64,000 nt of DNA from Meiothermus cerbereus DSM 11376 (GTDB lineage Bacteria > Deinococcota > Deinococci > Deinococcales > Thermaceae), in contig NZ_JHVI01000015.1 in the NCBI RefSeq assembly GCF_000620065.1, positions 1 through 64,000 of the forward strand, given 5' to 3'. Shown here in pieces: positions 1-7,171 of the stretch; within the stretch, counting starts at the first letter, position 1; each line of letters opens with the position of its first letter. A program made the position numbers and the translations under genes. The notes under the pieces were generated by a model that was not told where the DNA came from, did not search any database, and saw only the letters and a program-made list of their open reading frames with translations.

Positions 1-286
1 CGCCTCGTCCCGCAGCCGCTGTACCCTGACCTGGATAAACCCCCAGCTACTGCGTACCTGGCTGGTGCGTTGTCCCACCCTCCTCCACCCCTTCGGTAGC
101 TCCAGGGGGGGAAGGCGCCTGGGTCTCTTCCACCAGGCCTTGCATCAGCGTCCTGAGGAGTTCCGGGTTATGTCGCAGCATGGCCCGTTCGATGTCCGCC
201 AGTCCACTCCCCGCTTCCAGGCTTAGTTCCAGGTCTTCCATGTACCGCTCAAAGGCTTGGCGTGCTTTCGTTTTCCAGTCTTTCAT
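1..286 (-). pseudogene. Transposase-like N-terminal fragment, frame-disrupted, cut by window edge
   Basis: A reading frame runs from an ATG at 286 down to a stop at 47 (79 codons). Its first half is helical and charged (motifs like FERYMEDLELSLEAG and NPELLRTLMQGLVEE), then it turns into low-complexity Pro/Gly/Thr sequence. A run of seven C residues (minus strand) lies at the point where this change occurs. In the frame one base ahead, the sequence stays open to the window edge and reads like transposase sequence (SQVRSSWGFIQVRVQRLRD). The simplest reading is one gene with an indel, or a programmed shift, at the C run, continuing beyond position 1. The transposase assignment (ISKra4/ISLre2-like architecture) is from pattern memory only and is uncertain. 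Confidence 0.42.
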
Positions 287-340
287 GCCTTATTCTGGCA
301 TACGGATTTTTAGAGATGCACCCTGGTCGCACAGCCAAGA

Positions 341-349
341 TGCTACAAT
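341..349 (+). promoter_or_regulatory. Extended -10 promoter element of the Uma2 gene
   Basis: TGCTACAAT is an extended -10 (TG, one base, TACAAT). Only six bases separate it from the ATG at 356, so the mRNA would be leaderless. No clear -35 is seen. Confidence 0.55.
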
Positions 350-355
350 TGCCTT

Positions 356-901
356 ATGGCTTCCAGGCCCCTGCCCACCAACCTCAGCCCGGAGGAATAC
401 CTTCGCTTCGAAGAGCATTCCCAGACCCGGCACGAGTATGTGGATGGCATCGTTTACGAGATGCCGGGCGAGTCGCTGGAGCATAACCAGATTGCGGGCA
501 ATATTTACGCTGAGTTAAGGAAACCGGCCAGGGCCTTAGGTTGCAAGCTGGCCATCGAGGGCGTCAAGCTCTGGCTGCCCCAGCTCAACCGCTACTACTA
601 CCCCGACGTGATGGTGCTGTGTGACCCCCGCGACACCGACAGCCACATCTTCCGGTATCCCTGCTTCATCGCCGAGGTTATCTCACCCCACACCGAGGCC
701 ACCGACCGCCGGGAAAAGCTACAAGCTTATAAAAGCATCGAGACCCTGCAAACCTACTGGATCGTAGACCCCAGCACGCGCAGCCTCGAGGTTTTCGAGC
801 GCCGCCAGGGCTGGCAGGGCCTGCGGCTGGAGGCGGGCAGCGCACGGGTGGGGTGCTTGAACCTCGAGGTAAGCCTCGAGGATCTCTTCAGCCTGGCCTG
901 A
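356..901 (+). CDS. Uma2-family putative endonuclease (DUF820)
   Basis: A 181-residue stand-alone Uma2/DUF820 protein, a PD-(D/E)XK-like nuclease fold abundant in cyanobacteria and Deinococcus-Thermus but with no firmly known role. The N-terminus has the family signature (SPEEYLRFEEHS..RHEYVDG), the centre has YYPDVMVLCD followed by CFIAEVISPHTEATDRREKL, and then YKSIETLQTYWIVDP. The PDV Asp, the Glu of AEV and the downstream Lys form the expected active-site set. Length is normal for the family. The ATG is favoured because a TACAAT -10 box lies six bases upstream. It stands alone; the following acyl-CoA dehydrogenase has its own start 38 bases after the stop. Confidence 0.85.
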   Translation: MASRPLPTNLSPEEYLRFEEHSQTRHEYVDGIVYEMPGESLEHNQIAGNIYAELRKPARALGCKLAIEGVKLWLPQLNRYYYPDVMVLCDPRDTDSHIFRYPCFIAEVISPHTEATDRREKLQAYKSIETLQTYWIVDPSTRSLEVFERRQGWQGLRLEAGSARVGCLNLEVSLEDLFSLA

Positions 902-939
902 GCGCGAAAGTCTGCCCTGGGCGGTAGACTATAGAGCAA

Positions 940-2133
940 ATGACCGCTCAAACCACAGACCTGGCTTTAGAAGTCCGGGCTTTCCTGCAAAGCGAGATCC
1001 TGCCCCTTGAGCCCATTTTCCTCAAACACGGCTTCAAGGCGGTGCTGCCCCAGCTGCAAGACGTGCGGCAGAAGGTAAAGGCTAAGGGCTGGTGGCTGCC
1101 CCCGTTGCACCCACCTCATGGCATGGGCCTGAGTCTGAGCGCCTTCGCCCGCTTGAGCGAGGAGCTGGGCCGCAGCCCGCTGGGGCACTATGCCTTCAAC
1201 ACCCAGGCCCCCGACATCGGCAATATGGAGGTGCTGCTCAAACATGGCACGCCGGCGCAAAAAGAGCGCTTTTTAGAGCCGCTGGTGCAGGGCGAGGTTC
1301 GCAGCTCCTTTGGCATGACCGAGCCCGAGTACCCTGGCTCCAACCCGGTCTGGATGAACACAAAAGCGGTGCTCGAGGGAGATGAGTGGGTCATCAACGG
1401 GCACAAGTGGTACACCACTGGCTTCGAGGGCTCGAGCTTCTGCATCGTAATGTGCATCACCGACCCCGACCAGCCCAACCCCTACGCCCGGGCCAGCCAG
1501 ATCATCGTGCCCACCGATACCCCCGGCTTTCAGCAGGTGCGCAAAATTTCGGTGATGGGCGAGGCGGGTGAGGACTGGATGAGCCACTCCGAGATTCGGC
1601 TTGAAAACGTGCGGGTACCCCAGGAGAACCTGCTGGGTGCGCGGGGCAAAGGATTTGCCATCGCCCAGGAACGGCTGGGGCCGGGGCGCATCCACCACGC
1701 TATGCGCTGGATTGGCATCGCCCAGCGCAGCCTCGAGCTGATGTGCGGGTATGCCGCCCGGCGCGAGCTTTCCCCCGGCAAACCCCTGGGTTCGCGCCAG
1801 GCCATCCAACATCTGATTGCCGAATCGAAAGCCGAGATTCACGCGGCCCGGCTAATGGTGCTGGACGCTGCCGAGAAGGTGGAGCAGCAGGGGGCCGAGG
1901 GGGCTAAAGTGGAAATTTCGCTCATCAAATTCTTTGTGGCGGGCGTTTTGCAAAGGGTGCTGGATCGGGCCATCCAGGTACACGGGGGCCTGGGGATGTC
2001 CGACGACCTGCCGCTCTCGTTTTTCTACCGCCACGAGCGGGCCGCTCGCATCTACGACGGGGCTGACGAGGTACACAAAAGCGTGGTGGCCAGGGCGCTG
2101 CTCAAGGAGTATGGCGTGGAGGTTTCGCTCTGA
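940..2133 (+). CDS. Acyl-CoA dehydrogenase, ACAD10/11 type
   Basis: Flavoprotein of 397 residues that would oxidise an acyl-CoA to the enoyl-CoA, passing electrons to ETF. The FAD/substrate region shows SSFGMTEPEYPGSNP and GHKWYTTGFEG; the C-terminal domain has QVHGGLGMSDDLP and IYDGADEVHKSVVA. At the position of the usual catalytic Glu (YEGT in MCAD-type enzymes) this protein has Asp (YDGADEVH), as in the ACAD10/11 branch, which reads ADGPDEVH. The next gene, an APH-type kinase, starts on the base after the stop. In animals ACAD10/11 carry both domains on one chain, so the pair is probably a two-gene version of that system, acting on 4-hydroxy acids. A TAGACT box at 925-930 lies nine bases before the ATG. 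Confidence 0.9.
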   Translation: MTAQTTDLALEVRAFLQSEILPLEPIFLKHGFKAVLPQLQDVRQKVKAKGWWLPPLHPPHGMGLSLSAFARLSEELGRSPLGHYAFNTQAPDIGNMEVLLKHGTPAQKERFLEPLVQGEVRSSFGMTEPEYPGSNPVWMNTKAVLEGDEWVINGHKWYTTGFEGSSFCIVMCITDPDQPNPYARASQIIVPTDTPGFQQVRKISVMGEAGEDWMSHSEIRLENVRVPQENLLGARGKGFAIAQERLGPGRIHHAMRWIGIAQRSLELMCGYAARRELSPGKPLGSRQAIQHLIAESKAEIHAARLMVLDAAEKVEQQGAEGAKVEISLIKFFVAGVLQRVLDRAIQVHGGLGMSDDLPLSFFYRHERAARIYDGADEVHKSVVARALLKEYGVEVSL

Positions 2134-3183
2134 ATGATGACCGATCAGCCCACCCAGATTCGGCCCGGTGAAGAACTAGACACCGCCCGGCTGCAAGCCT
2201 ATCTGTTGGAGCATCTTCCGGGTGCTAGGGGTAGCCTCGAGGTCTTGCAGTTTCCCAGCGGTTTTTCCAACCTGACCTACCTGCTCAGGCTAGGCGAGCA
2301 GGAACTGGTGTTGCGCCGCCCGCCCTTTGGGGCCAATATCAGGACCGCCCACGACATGGGGCGCGAGTACCGGATTCTCTTGGCTCTCAAGCCGGTATAC
2401 CCCAAGGTGCCCCAGCCCTTGCTGTACTGTGCCGACGAAAACGTACTGGGGGCTCCGTTTTATGTGATGGAGCGCCTGCACGGGGTGATTTTGCGCACCC
2501 AGCCCCCAGCGGGCCTGACCCCCGAGCGCATGCGGGGGGTTTGCCAGGCGGCCCTCGAGGCCCTGGTCGAGCTGCATAGCCTGGACTATCAGAAAGCGGG
2601 CCTGGGGGATCTGGGCAGACCCGAGGGCTACGTGGAGCGGCAGGTGCGGGGCTGGATAGAGCGTTACCAGAAGGCCCGCACCGACACCATCCCCGGCATG
2701 GAACGTGCGATGGAATGGCTGACCGCGCACATGCCCTCCGAATCGGGTACAGCCCTCATCCACAACGACTTCAAATACGACAACCTGCTGCTAGACCCCG
2801 CCGACCTCACCCGGGTGATTGCCGTGCTGGACTGGGAGATGGCCACCCTGGGCGACCCCCTGATGGATCTGGGCACTACCCTGGGCTACTGGGCGCAGGA
2901 GGACGATCCACCGGGCCTTAAACGCTTTGGCCTGACCCACCTGCCGGGCAACCTGAGCCGGGCCGAGCTGGTCGAGGCCTACGCCGCCCGCACAGGTCGC
3001 GACGTGTCCAACATGGTGTTTTACTATGTTTTTGGCCTGTTCAAGGTGGGCGTCATCATGCAGCAAATTTACGCCCGCTATCAAAAGGGGCTCACCCGCG
3101 ATGAACGCTTTGGTGTGCTCATACACCTGATTGGCGAAATCGGGCAGAAGATTCAAAAAGCCATAGGGACGGGAAAGCTCTGA
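2134..3183 (+). CDS. APH-family phosphotransferase (acyl-CoA dehydrogenase partner)
   Basis: A 349-residue aminoglycoside-phosphotransferase-fold kinase. Motifs in order are the glycine-rich N-lobe (FPSGFSNLTYLLRLG), LVLRRPP with the ATP Lys region, the Brenner catalytic loop ALIHNDFKYDNLLLD, and the Mg-binding LDWEMATLGDPLMDLG. The start abuts the stop of the acyl-CoA dehydrogenase (ATG-ATG at 2134/2137), so translational coupling is expected. By analogy with the N-terminal kinase domain of mammalian ACAD10/11, it probably phosphorylates the 4-hydroxyl of a 4-hydroxyacyl-CoA so that the dehydrogenase can eliminate it. It is not expected to be an antibiotic-resistance gene. The family is certain; the substrate is inferred. 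Confidence 0.87.
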   Translation: MMTDQPTQIRPGEELDTARLQAYLLEHLPGARGSLEVLQFPSGFSNLTYLLRLGEQELVLRRPPFGANIRTAHDMGREYRILLALKPVYPKVPQPLLYCADENVLGAPFYVMERLHGVILRTQPPAGLTPERMRGVCQAALEALVELHSLDYQKAGLGDLGRPEGYVERQVRGWIERYQKARTDTIPGMERAMEWLTAHMPSESGTALIHNDFKYDNLLLDPADLTRVIAVLDWEMATLGDPLMDLGTTLGYWAQEDDPPGLKRFGLTHLPGNLSRAELVEAYAARTGRDVSNMVFYYVFGLFKVGVIMQQIYARYQKGLTRDERFGVLIHLIGEIGQKIQKAIGTGKL

Positions 3184-3549
3184 GGGCAAAAAGCAGCGGC
3201 CTGATGGGGAATGCATGGGGGCTGGTTTATATCGGCTTCACAGGGATACTCTTCCAACTGGAGCACTCTTCACAAATATTGAGCTGTTCACAACTTGATT
3301 GCTTTGCCCTGCACAGCACAGAGGCAAAGTCTGCGAAGAGTGCGATATCCAATGAGGTGCATCTCTGTGAAGTCCAGCGCGCTCCCTGGTGAACATCCGC
3401 ACCAGTGGTCTGACCCAAAGGGGTTCGCTGGGGGTGAACAGTCCCTGTTCAGGTAGCTACTCACCCAAACTCGTTAGACCCAGCCGGTTCTGGCCTGACC
3501 CGGAGCGGTCTTCAGAGAAATAGCGAAAACCGCTCCAACCAGCGCAGAG
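3184..3549. other. Intergenic region with a weak dispersed repeat and a hairpin
   Basis: There is no credible gene between the convergent kinase and agmatinase genes. About 3345-3460 resembles 24225-24312 in short blocks (GCGCTCCCT, GGGTGA-CAGTC, CCCAAACTCG), suggesting an old repeat. An 8-bp-stem hairpin (GGAGCGGT/ACCGCTCC) spans 3502-3536; it lacks a T-run and is not a standard terminator. Confidence 0.4.
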
Positions 3550-4467
3550 CTATCCGGCCCAACAGGCCAGCACCTCGGCCAACAAACGCGCGCCTACCAG
3601 CGCCCCCAGTCCGCTGTTATCCAGATTAGGTGCGAGTTCGACAAAGTCGAAGCCAACGAGCTGGTTTTGCTCGAGCGTTCGTCGCACCACCTGCAAGGCT
3701 TCCCCGTAGGTCAGCCCCTCCACCTCTGGGCTGCTGGTAGCGGGCATGATGGAGGGGTTCAGAACGTCGGCATCGAAACTGATATAGACCTTCTTACCTT
3801 TGGGTAGTTGCTCGAGTACCCAGGGCAGGTTTTCCTGTACCCTTTGGCTGCCGATAAGGGTGTGCCCCCTGGATTTGGCAGCATAGTAGGCCTCAGGATT
3901 GGTTCGTAGGCCGCGCAACCCCACGACTGTGATGTGCTTAAGCCCCGGCACATCCTCTACTGCCCTGCGAAAAGGTGAGGAGTTGGCGTAGCGGGTGGCG
4001 TTGCGGGTATCAGAAAAGTCCAGGTGGGCGTCGAGCTGAACGATGTGGAGTTCATCCAGGTCGTCGTAGGCCCGCAGGATTGGGTAGGTAACGGAGTGGT
4101 CGCCCCCCACAAAAACAGGGAGTTTTACCCGCTGCCGGAGCGTGCGGGCAGCATCGCTAATACGCCGGAAGGACTCCTGGTACTCCAGCTGGGCGGGGTC
4201 TACATCGCCCGCGTCTACCAAGGTGACGCCCCGTAAGAGGTAGCTTTCGGTCTGTGGGTCGAAGTAGCCCTCTGGCCCTGGGGCATAACGGCCCGATGCC
4301 TCCCGCAGCGCACCAGGAGCGAAACGGGCTCCAGGGCGATAACCCACCGCAAAGTCGTAGGGAAGGCCCAGAAGCCCCACATCCGCCTGCCAGTTATCTG
4401 AAAGGGGCCGGTAGGGTGCCTTAAAGAAGGTGGCTGGGCCGGTAAAAGCAAGCTCTGTGTATCGCAT
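3550..4467 (-). CDS. speB: Agmatinase / aminopropylagmatine ureohydrolase (arginase family)
   Basis: Binuclear Mn ureohydrolase of 305 residues that releases urea from a guanidino substrate. All metal-binding motifs are present: GGDHSVT near residue 120, QLDAHLDFSD near 144, and SFDADVLNPSIMPATSSPE near 228, followed by a FVELAP motif near the end. In Thermus polyamine synthesis the known substrate of the SpeB homologue is N1-aminopropylagmatine rather than agmatine, yielding spermidine, so that is the likely role here. The N-terminal PYRPL and GLPYDFAVGYRPGARFAP segments are typical. An AAGGAA Shine-Dalgarno-like sequence lies about ten bases upstream of the ATG. It is a single-gene unit. 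Confidence 0.92.
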   Translation of the reverse strand: MRYTELAFTGPATFFKAPYRPLSDNWQADVGLLGLPYDFAVGYRPGARFAPGALREASGRYAPGPEGYFDPQTESYLLRGVTLVDAGDVDPAQLEYQESFRRISDAARTLRQRVKLPVFVGGDHSVTYPILRAYDDLDELHIVQLDAHLDFSDTRNATRYANSSPFRRAVEDVPGLKHITVVGLRGLRTNPEAYYAAKSRGHTLIGSQRVQENLPWVLEQLPKGKKVYISFDADVLNPSIMPATSSPEVEGLTYGEALQVVRRTLEQNQLVGFDFVELAPNLDNSGLGALVGARLLAEVLACWAG

Positions 4468-4694
4468 AAGCAGGGTTCCTTTTTACATTTTGCGGCACAA
4501 CCGTTGGGTTGCACCTTGCTCAATCCCAATCAGGAAGTTCCAGGCTTGTTTTTTGCCGCAGGGAAACTCGAAAACATGCCTCTAGGTTAGCCACATTGTG
4601 GCATCCCCCGGCAGACATATCCTTGTTTTGGTGCAGCGGCAAAATAGCGAAGACCGCGATAGAGCGGCTGAACCCCAAGCCATCGGAGAGCCCG

Positions 4695-6743
4695 CTAGTG
4701 AGTCTGGCGATTGCCCCGATAGACCAGCAGTACCCATAACAAAAGGTGGACGCTCAGGGCCATGCCGCTCAGGGCAATCCCCCAGCCACTGCCCAGACGC
4801 CACAGCCACAGGCCCCCGGCGAAAACCAGCAACACCATCAGGCCCCAACCCTGGCTGTAGGTGGGACTACCGGGGAAAAAAAGCTGAACCGCCCGCCGCC
4901 AGGCCAGGTTGTTGCCGGTGTCCTGGGGTTTGGGCAGGAAGAAGCAAAGCAGGTGGTACAGCGTCAGCAACAGGATGATGACGGCAACGCTCCAGGCCCA
5001 GAGTGAGCTGGGCCAGATGGGAAGGTCGCGCCAGGTGGCGATAAAGTCTGAAGTGAGGCTCTGCAAGCCGCTCAGAGCCACTGCCGCAGCGATGATCCGT
5101 GGTGTTGGAACGGCCTCGCGCACGACCCCGGCCTCGCGATAAACCTGGGTCCAGAAGTCGCCTCCCAGGCCCAGGGCTTCCCGCACGGCTGCAGAGGAAG
5201 GCGCCCGTTGATAGGCCTGTGCCAGGGCCTCGGGCGTGCCACGCCCCAGCAGCACGTAAGTCCAGGGGGTGGCTGCCTGGTAGAGCCGCGCTGCTTCAGC
5301 GGGGTTCTCCTTAGCCTGGGCATAGGCCAGCAGGCCTCGCAAGGGGGCGGTGTTGGCAAAACTGCGCAGGGTTTCCAGGGCTGCGCTCGAGCGCAAGGTG
5401 GCGCGCATGAGGCTGTCCTGAGCCAAAAGGGCCTCAGAGCGGGCCATAAAACCCCAGCCCAGGAGGGTTAATGCAGCCAGCAGAAACAATAACAGCAGTA
5501 AGGTGCGCTCACCGATAGTGGTATAGGCCAGCACGCTGTGCCGCAAGCGCAGCAGCGGGTGTCGCAGCCAGCCAGCCAGCCAGCCTCCACTGGGGCGCAC
5601 CCCCCGTAGCTGAGCCGGCAGGTACATGAGGGTCAGGTACAGCAACATCAGGCCATAAAGCCCCAGCAACACCCAGGTCGCGGAGGCCATGTTGGCCGAG
5701 GTGAAGGGGGGTTGCCAGCTTGCAACCTGGCGCAGGGCCTCGCGGTAACGCTGTTCCAGGTCTGGGCGGCCCTGGGCCTCGAGCCAGTCGACCTGTTCCC
5801 AAAGCACAGCTTTGGCGCCGGGCAACTGGGGTAGGTACTTCAGAAAAAAGTCCGACCAGAGCAGGCTTTGCTCGAGCCCCTGTTTTCGTGCAGCCCGTAC
5901 CTGCATCAGCCAGGGCTCGAGCCACTGCATAACCCCCTGCCCCCAGGCCAGCTCGGGACGATGGCCACGCTGTAGCAAATCCCGCCCAATGGCCTCGAGG
6001 TCGGTGGGTCGAATGCTTTTTGTGTCGAGGCTAAAGAAATACCAGTACGGGCGGTTGGTGGTAGGGCTCAGATCGAGCGCGCCTGCCCCGGCAGCGCTTA
6101 GCGTATCGAGATATTCACGAATCACCCCCAGGCTCTCCCAACGGCCCTCGTAGGGCTTTCCGGCAAAAGCCCCCAGGCCCAGCCGCCGGCCATCCTCCAA
6201 CAACACCGTTAGCTCGGCATCGGCTTCCAGCGCCCGAACCTCTGCAGGGGGGTAGTGCTGGGCCACCACCTTGCGCCCTTGAAGGTCTATTTCCAGCACC
6301 AGTGGGCCCCGGGCAATAAAAGCCCGCTGGCCCAGAACTTTTGGGCCAATCCACTCCCCCTTGAGCGGTAGCTTCCAGTCCCCCAGAACCAGCCCCTCGG
6401 GCGTCAGGGACGGGAGCGCTGTTTCTGGCCCAACCGGGGCAGCGGGCGCAGCTTGTCCAGTGCCAACTCGAGTCTGCGCTTGTATGGTGCGCTCGCCTAC
6501 CTGAACGCTGATTTTGTACACGCCCTCTGCTGGGGGTGTCCAGGTGGTGGCCAGGTTGCCGTTGAAGGTCTCGAGGTCTACTTCAGTGGTGGTTGATGCA
6601 GAGGCAATCTTGAGGGAGTAGCGGCCCGGAGGAAAGTCTGCCCCACGTATTTCCAGGGCCTGGCCAACCTGAGCTTCGGGGGGCACGGTCAGGCTCTGGG
6701 CCAGGGCCATGCCAAAAAGGAGAATGCCCGCCATCCAGCGCAT
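4695..6743 (-). CDS. Unrecognised secreted/multi-pass membrane protein
   Basis: About 682 residues; no family recognised. It starts with a signal peptide (MRWMAGILLFGMALAQ); an upstream GTG at 6761 would add six residues. Residues about 20-95 look like a beta-sandwich domain (GQALEIRGADFPPGRYSL ... WTPPAEGVYKISVQVGERTI). A region of about 270 residues follows with beta-rich stretches and a helical part (WPSSL-type and Trp-rich segments), then at least five hydrophobic segments: GLYGLMLLYLTLMYL, LLLLFLLAALTLLGWGF, AWSVAVIILLLTLYHLLCFFL, LMVLLVFAGGLWLW and ALSVHLLLWVLLVY. Between the second and third is an Ala-rich helical region resembling TPR-like repeats (AYAQAKENPAEAARLYQAA). It is monocistronic. 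Sensor or envelope scaffold are possibilities, but nothing in the sequence settles this. Confidence 0.75.
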   Translation of the reverse strand: MRWMAGILLFGMALAQSLTVPPEAQVGQALEIRGADFPPGRYSLKIASASTTTEVDLETFNGNLATTWTPPAEGVYKISVQVGERTIQAQTRVGTGQAAPAAPVGPETALPSLTPEGLVLGDWKLPLKGEWIGPKVLGQRAFIARGPLVLEIDLQGRKVVAQHYPPAEVRALEADAELTVLLEDGRRLGLGAFAGKPYEGRWESLGVIREYLDTLSAAGAGALDLSPTTNRPYWYFFSLDTKSIRPTDLEAIGRDLLQRGHRPELAWGQGVMQWLEPWLMQVRAARKQGLEQSLLWSDFFLKYLPQLPGAKAVLWEQVDWLEAQGRPDLEQRYREALRQVASWQPPFTSANMASATWVLLGLYGLMLLYLTLMYLPAQLRGVRPSGGWLAGWLRHPLLRLRHSVLAYTTIGERTLLLLLFLLAALTLLGWGFMARSEALLAQDSLMRATLRSSAALETLRSFANTAPLRGLLAYAQAKENPAEAARLYQAATPWTYVLLGRGTPEALAQAYQRAPSSAAVREALGLGGDFWTQVYREAGVVREAVPTPRIIAAAVALSGLQSLTSDFIATWRDLPIWPSSLWAWSVAVIILLLTLYHLLCFFLPKPQDTGNNLAWRRAVQLFFPGSPTYSQGWGLMVLLVFAGGLWLWRLGSGWGIALSGMALSVHLLLWVLLVYRGNRQTH

Positions 6744-6843
6744 AGCGCTATTGTATTCCACAGCCTAGTGAGACCGTAAACACAATTTTTGCCTGGGCAT
6801 CCTCTCCCCGCAGCGTTTCCAGCCGCCTGGTCGTGGCTTACAT

Positions 6844-6959
6844 TAACCCCACCTGAAGCTTTCTGTTTAGGGTAGGTCAAAACCGACCCGATGCATGGGC
6901 AGCTCTTGGCGTAGCTTCAGGTGGGGGCCCCAGCAAAAAGAACTCAAAGGCATTTCTTA
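6844..6959 (+). repeat. Dispersed repeat R2, copy a
   Basis: It shares the GC-rich core CTTCAGG-GGGGGCCCCAG followed by an A-rich tract and CATTTCTTA with copies at 22996-23252 and 54917-55045. Its left part (CTGTTTAG-G-AGGTC) matches 31122-31200. The MITE follows directly at its right end. Confidence 0.6.
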
Positions 6960-7084
6960 TACCAGATTCGGTTAGTTCGTCACCGAACGGTGACGAACTA
7001 ACCCGACCAAAGGGAGTGCTCTAGGATTCAAAAAGATAGCCTCTTAGCGCTTTTTGTTTGAAGATTATCTTTTTGAATCCGGTA
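6960..7084 (+). mobile_element. 125-bp MITE-like element, copy 1
   Basis: Ends are TACCAGATTC and GAATCCGGTA (inverted, one mismatch). TTA occurs on both sides (6957-6959 and 7085-7087), giving a 3-bp target duplication. Inside are two hairpins: 16-bp arms around AA (6970-7003) and 15-bp arms 7024-7038/7066-7080. There is no ORF. By eye it is identical to copy 3 (54792-54916, inverted) and differs from copy 2 at three positions. Confidence 0.9.
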
Positions 7085-7098
7085 TTACTGGTAAAAAG

Positions 7099-7161
7099 CT
7101 AGATGCAAGCGGGTGCTGTACTATACTGAAGTTCGGGTCTACCGCAGGTAGACTTCTGGAG
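7099..7161 (+). promoter_or_regulatory. greA promoter and ribosome-binding site
   Basis: TATACT at 7122-7127 is a good -10; the -35 region (about 7100-7105, TAGATG) is weak. GGAGG at 7157-7161 is spaced about ten bases from the ATG at 7172. This gene therefore uses a Shine-Dalgarno, unlike many neighbours. Confidence 0.5.
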
Positions 7162-7171
7162 GTTTTGTTCA

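Larger units (their letters stand above)
6744..7171. other. Intergenic region holding R2 repeat, MITE copy 1 and the greA promoter
   Basis: Region of 428 bp between the divergent membrane-protein and greA genes. It contains a degenerate R2 repeat (about 6844-6959), the 125-bp element (6960-7084) and the greA promoter. No gene is seen. Confidence 0.7.

Noticed and set aside
3502-3536. Hairpin between the convergent kinase and agmatinase genes as a terminator
   Set aside because: Loop of about 19 bases and no T-run on either strand.
6970-7080. The two MITE hairpins as ordinary terminators
   Set aside because: Same 125-bp unit recurs with target duplications at unrelated places, and the hairpins are not followed by a T-run.
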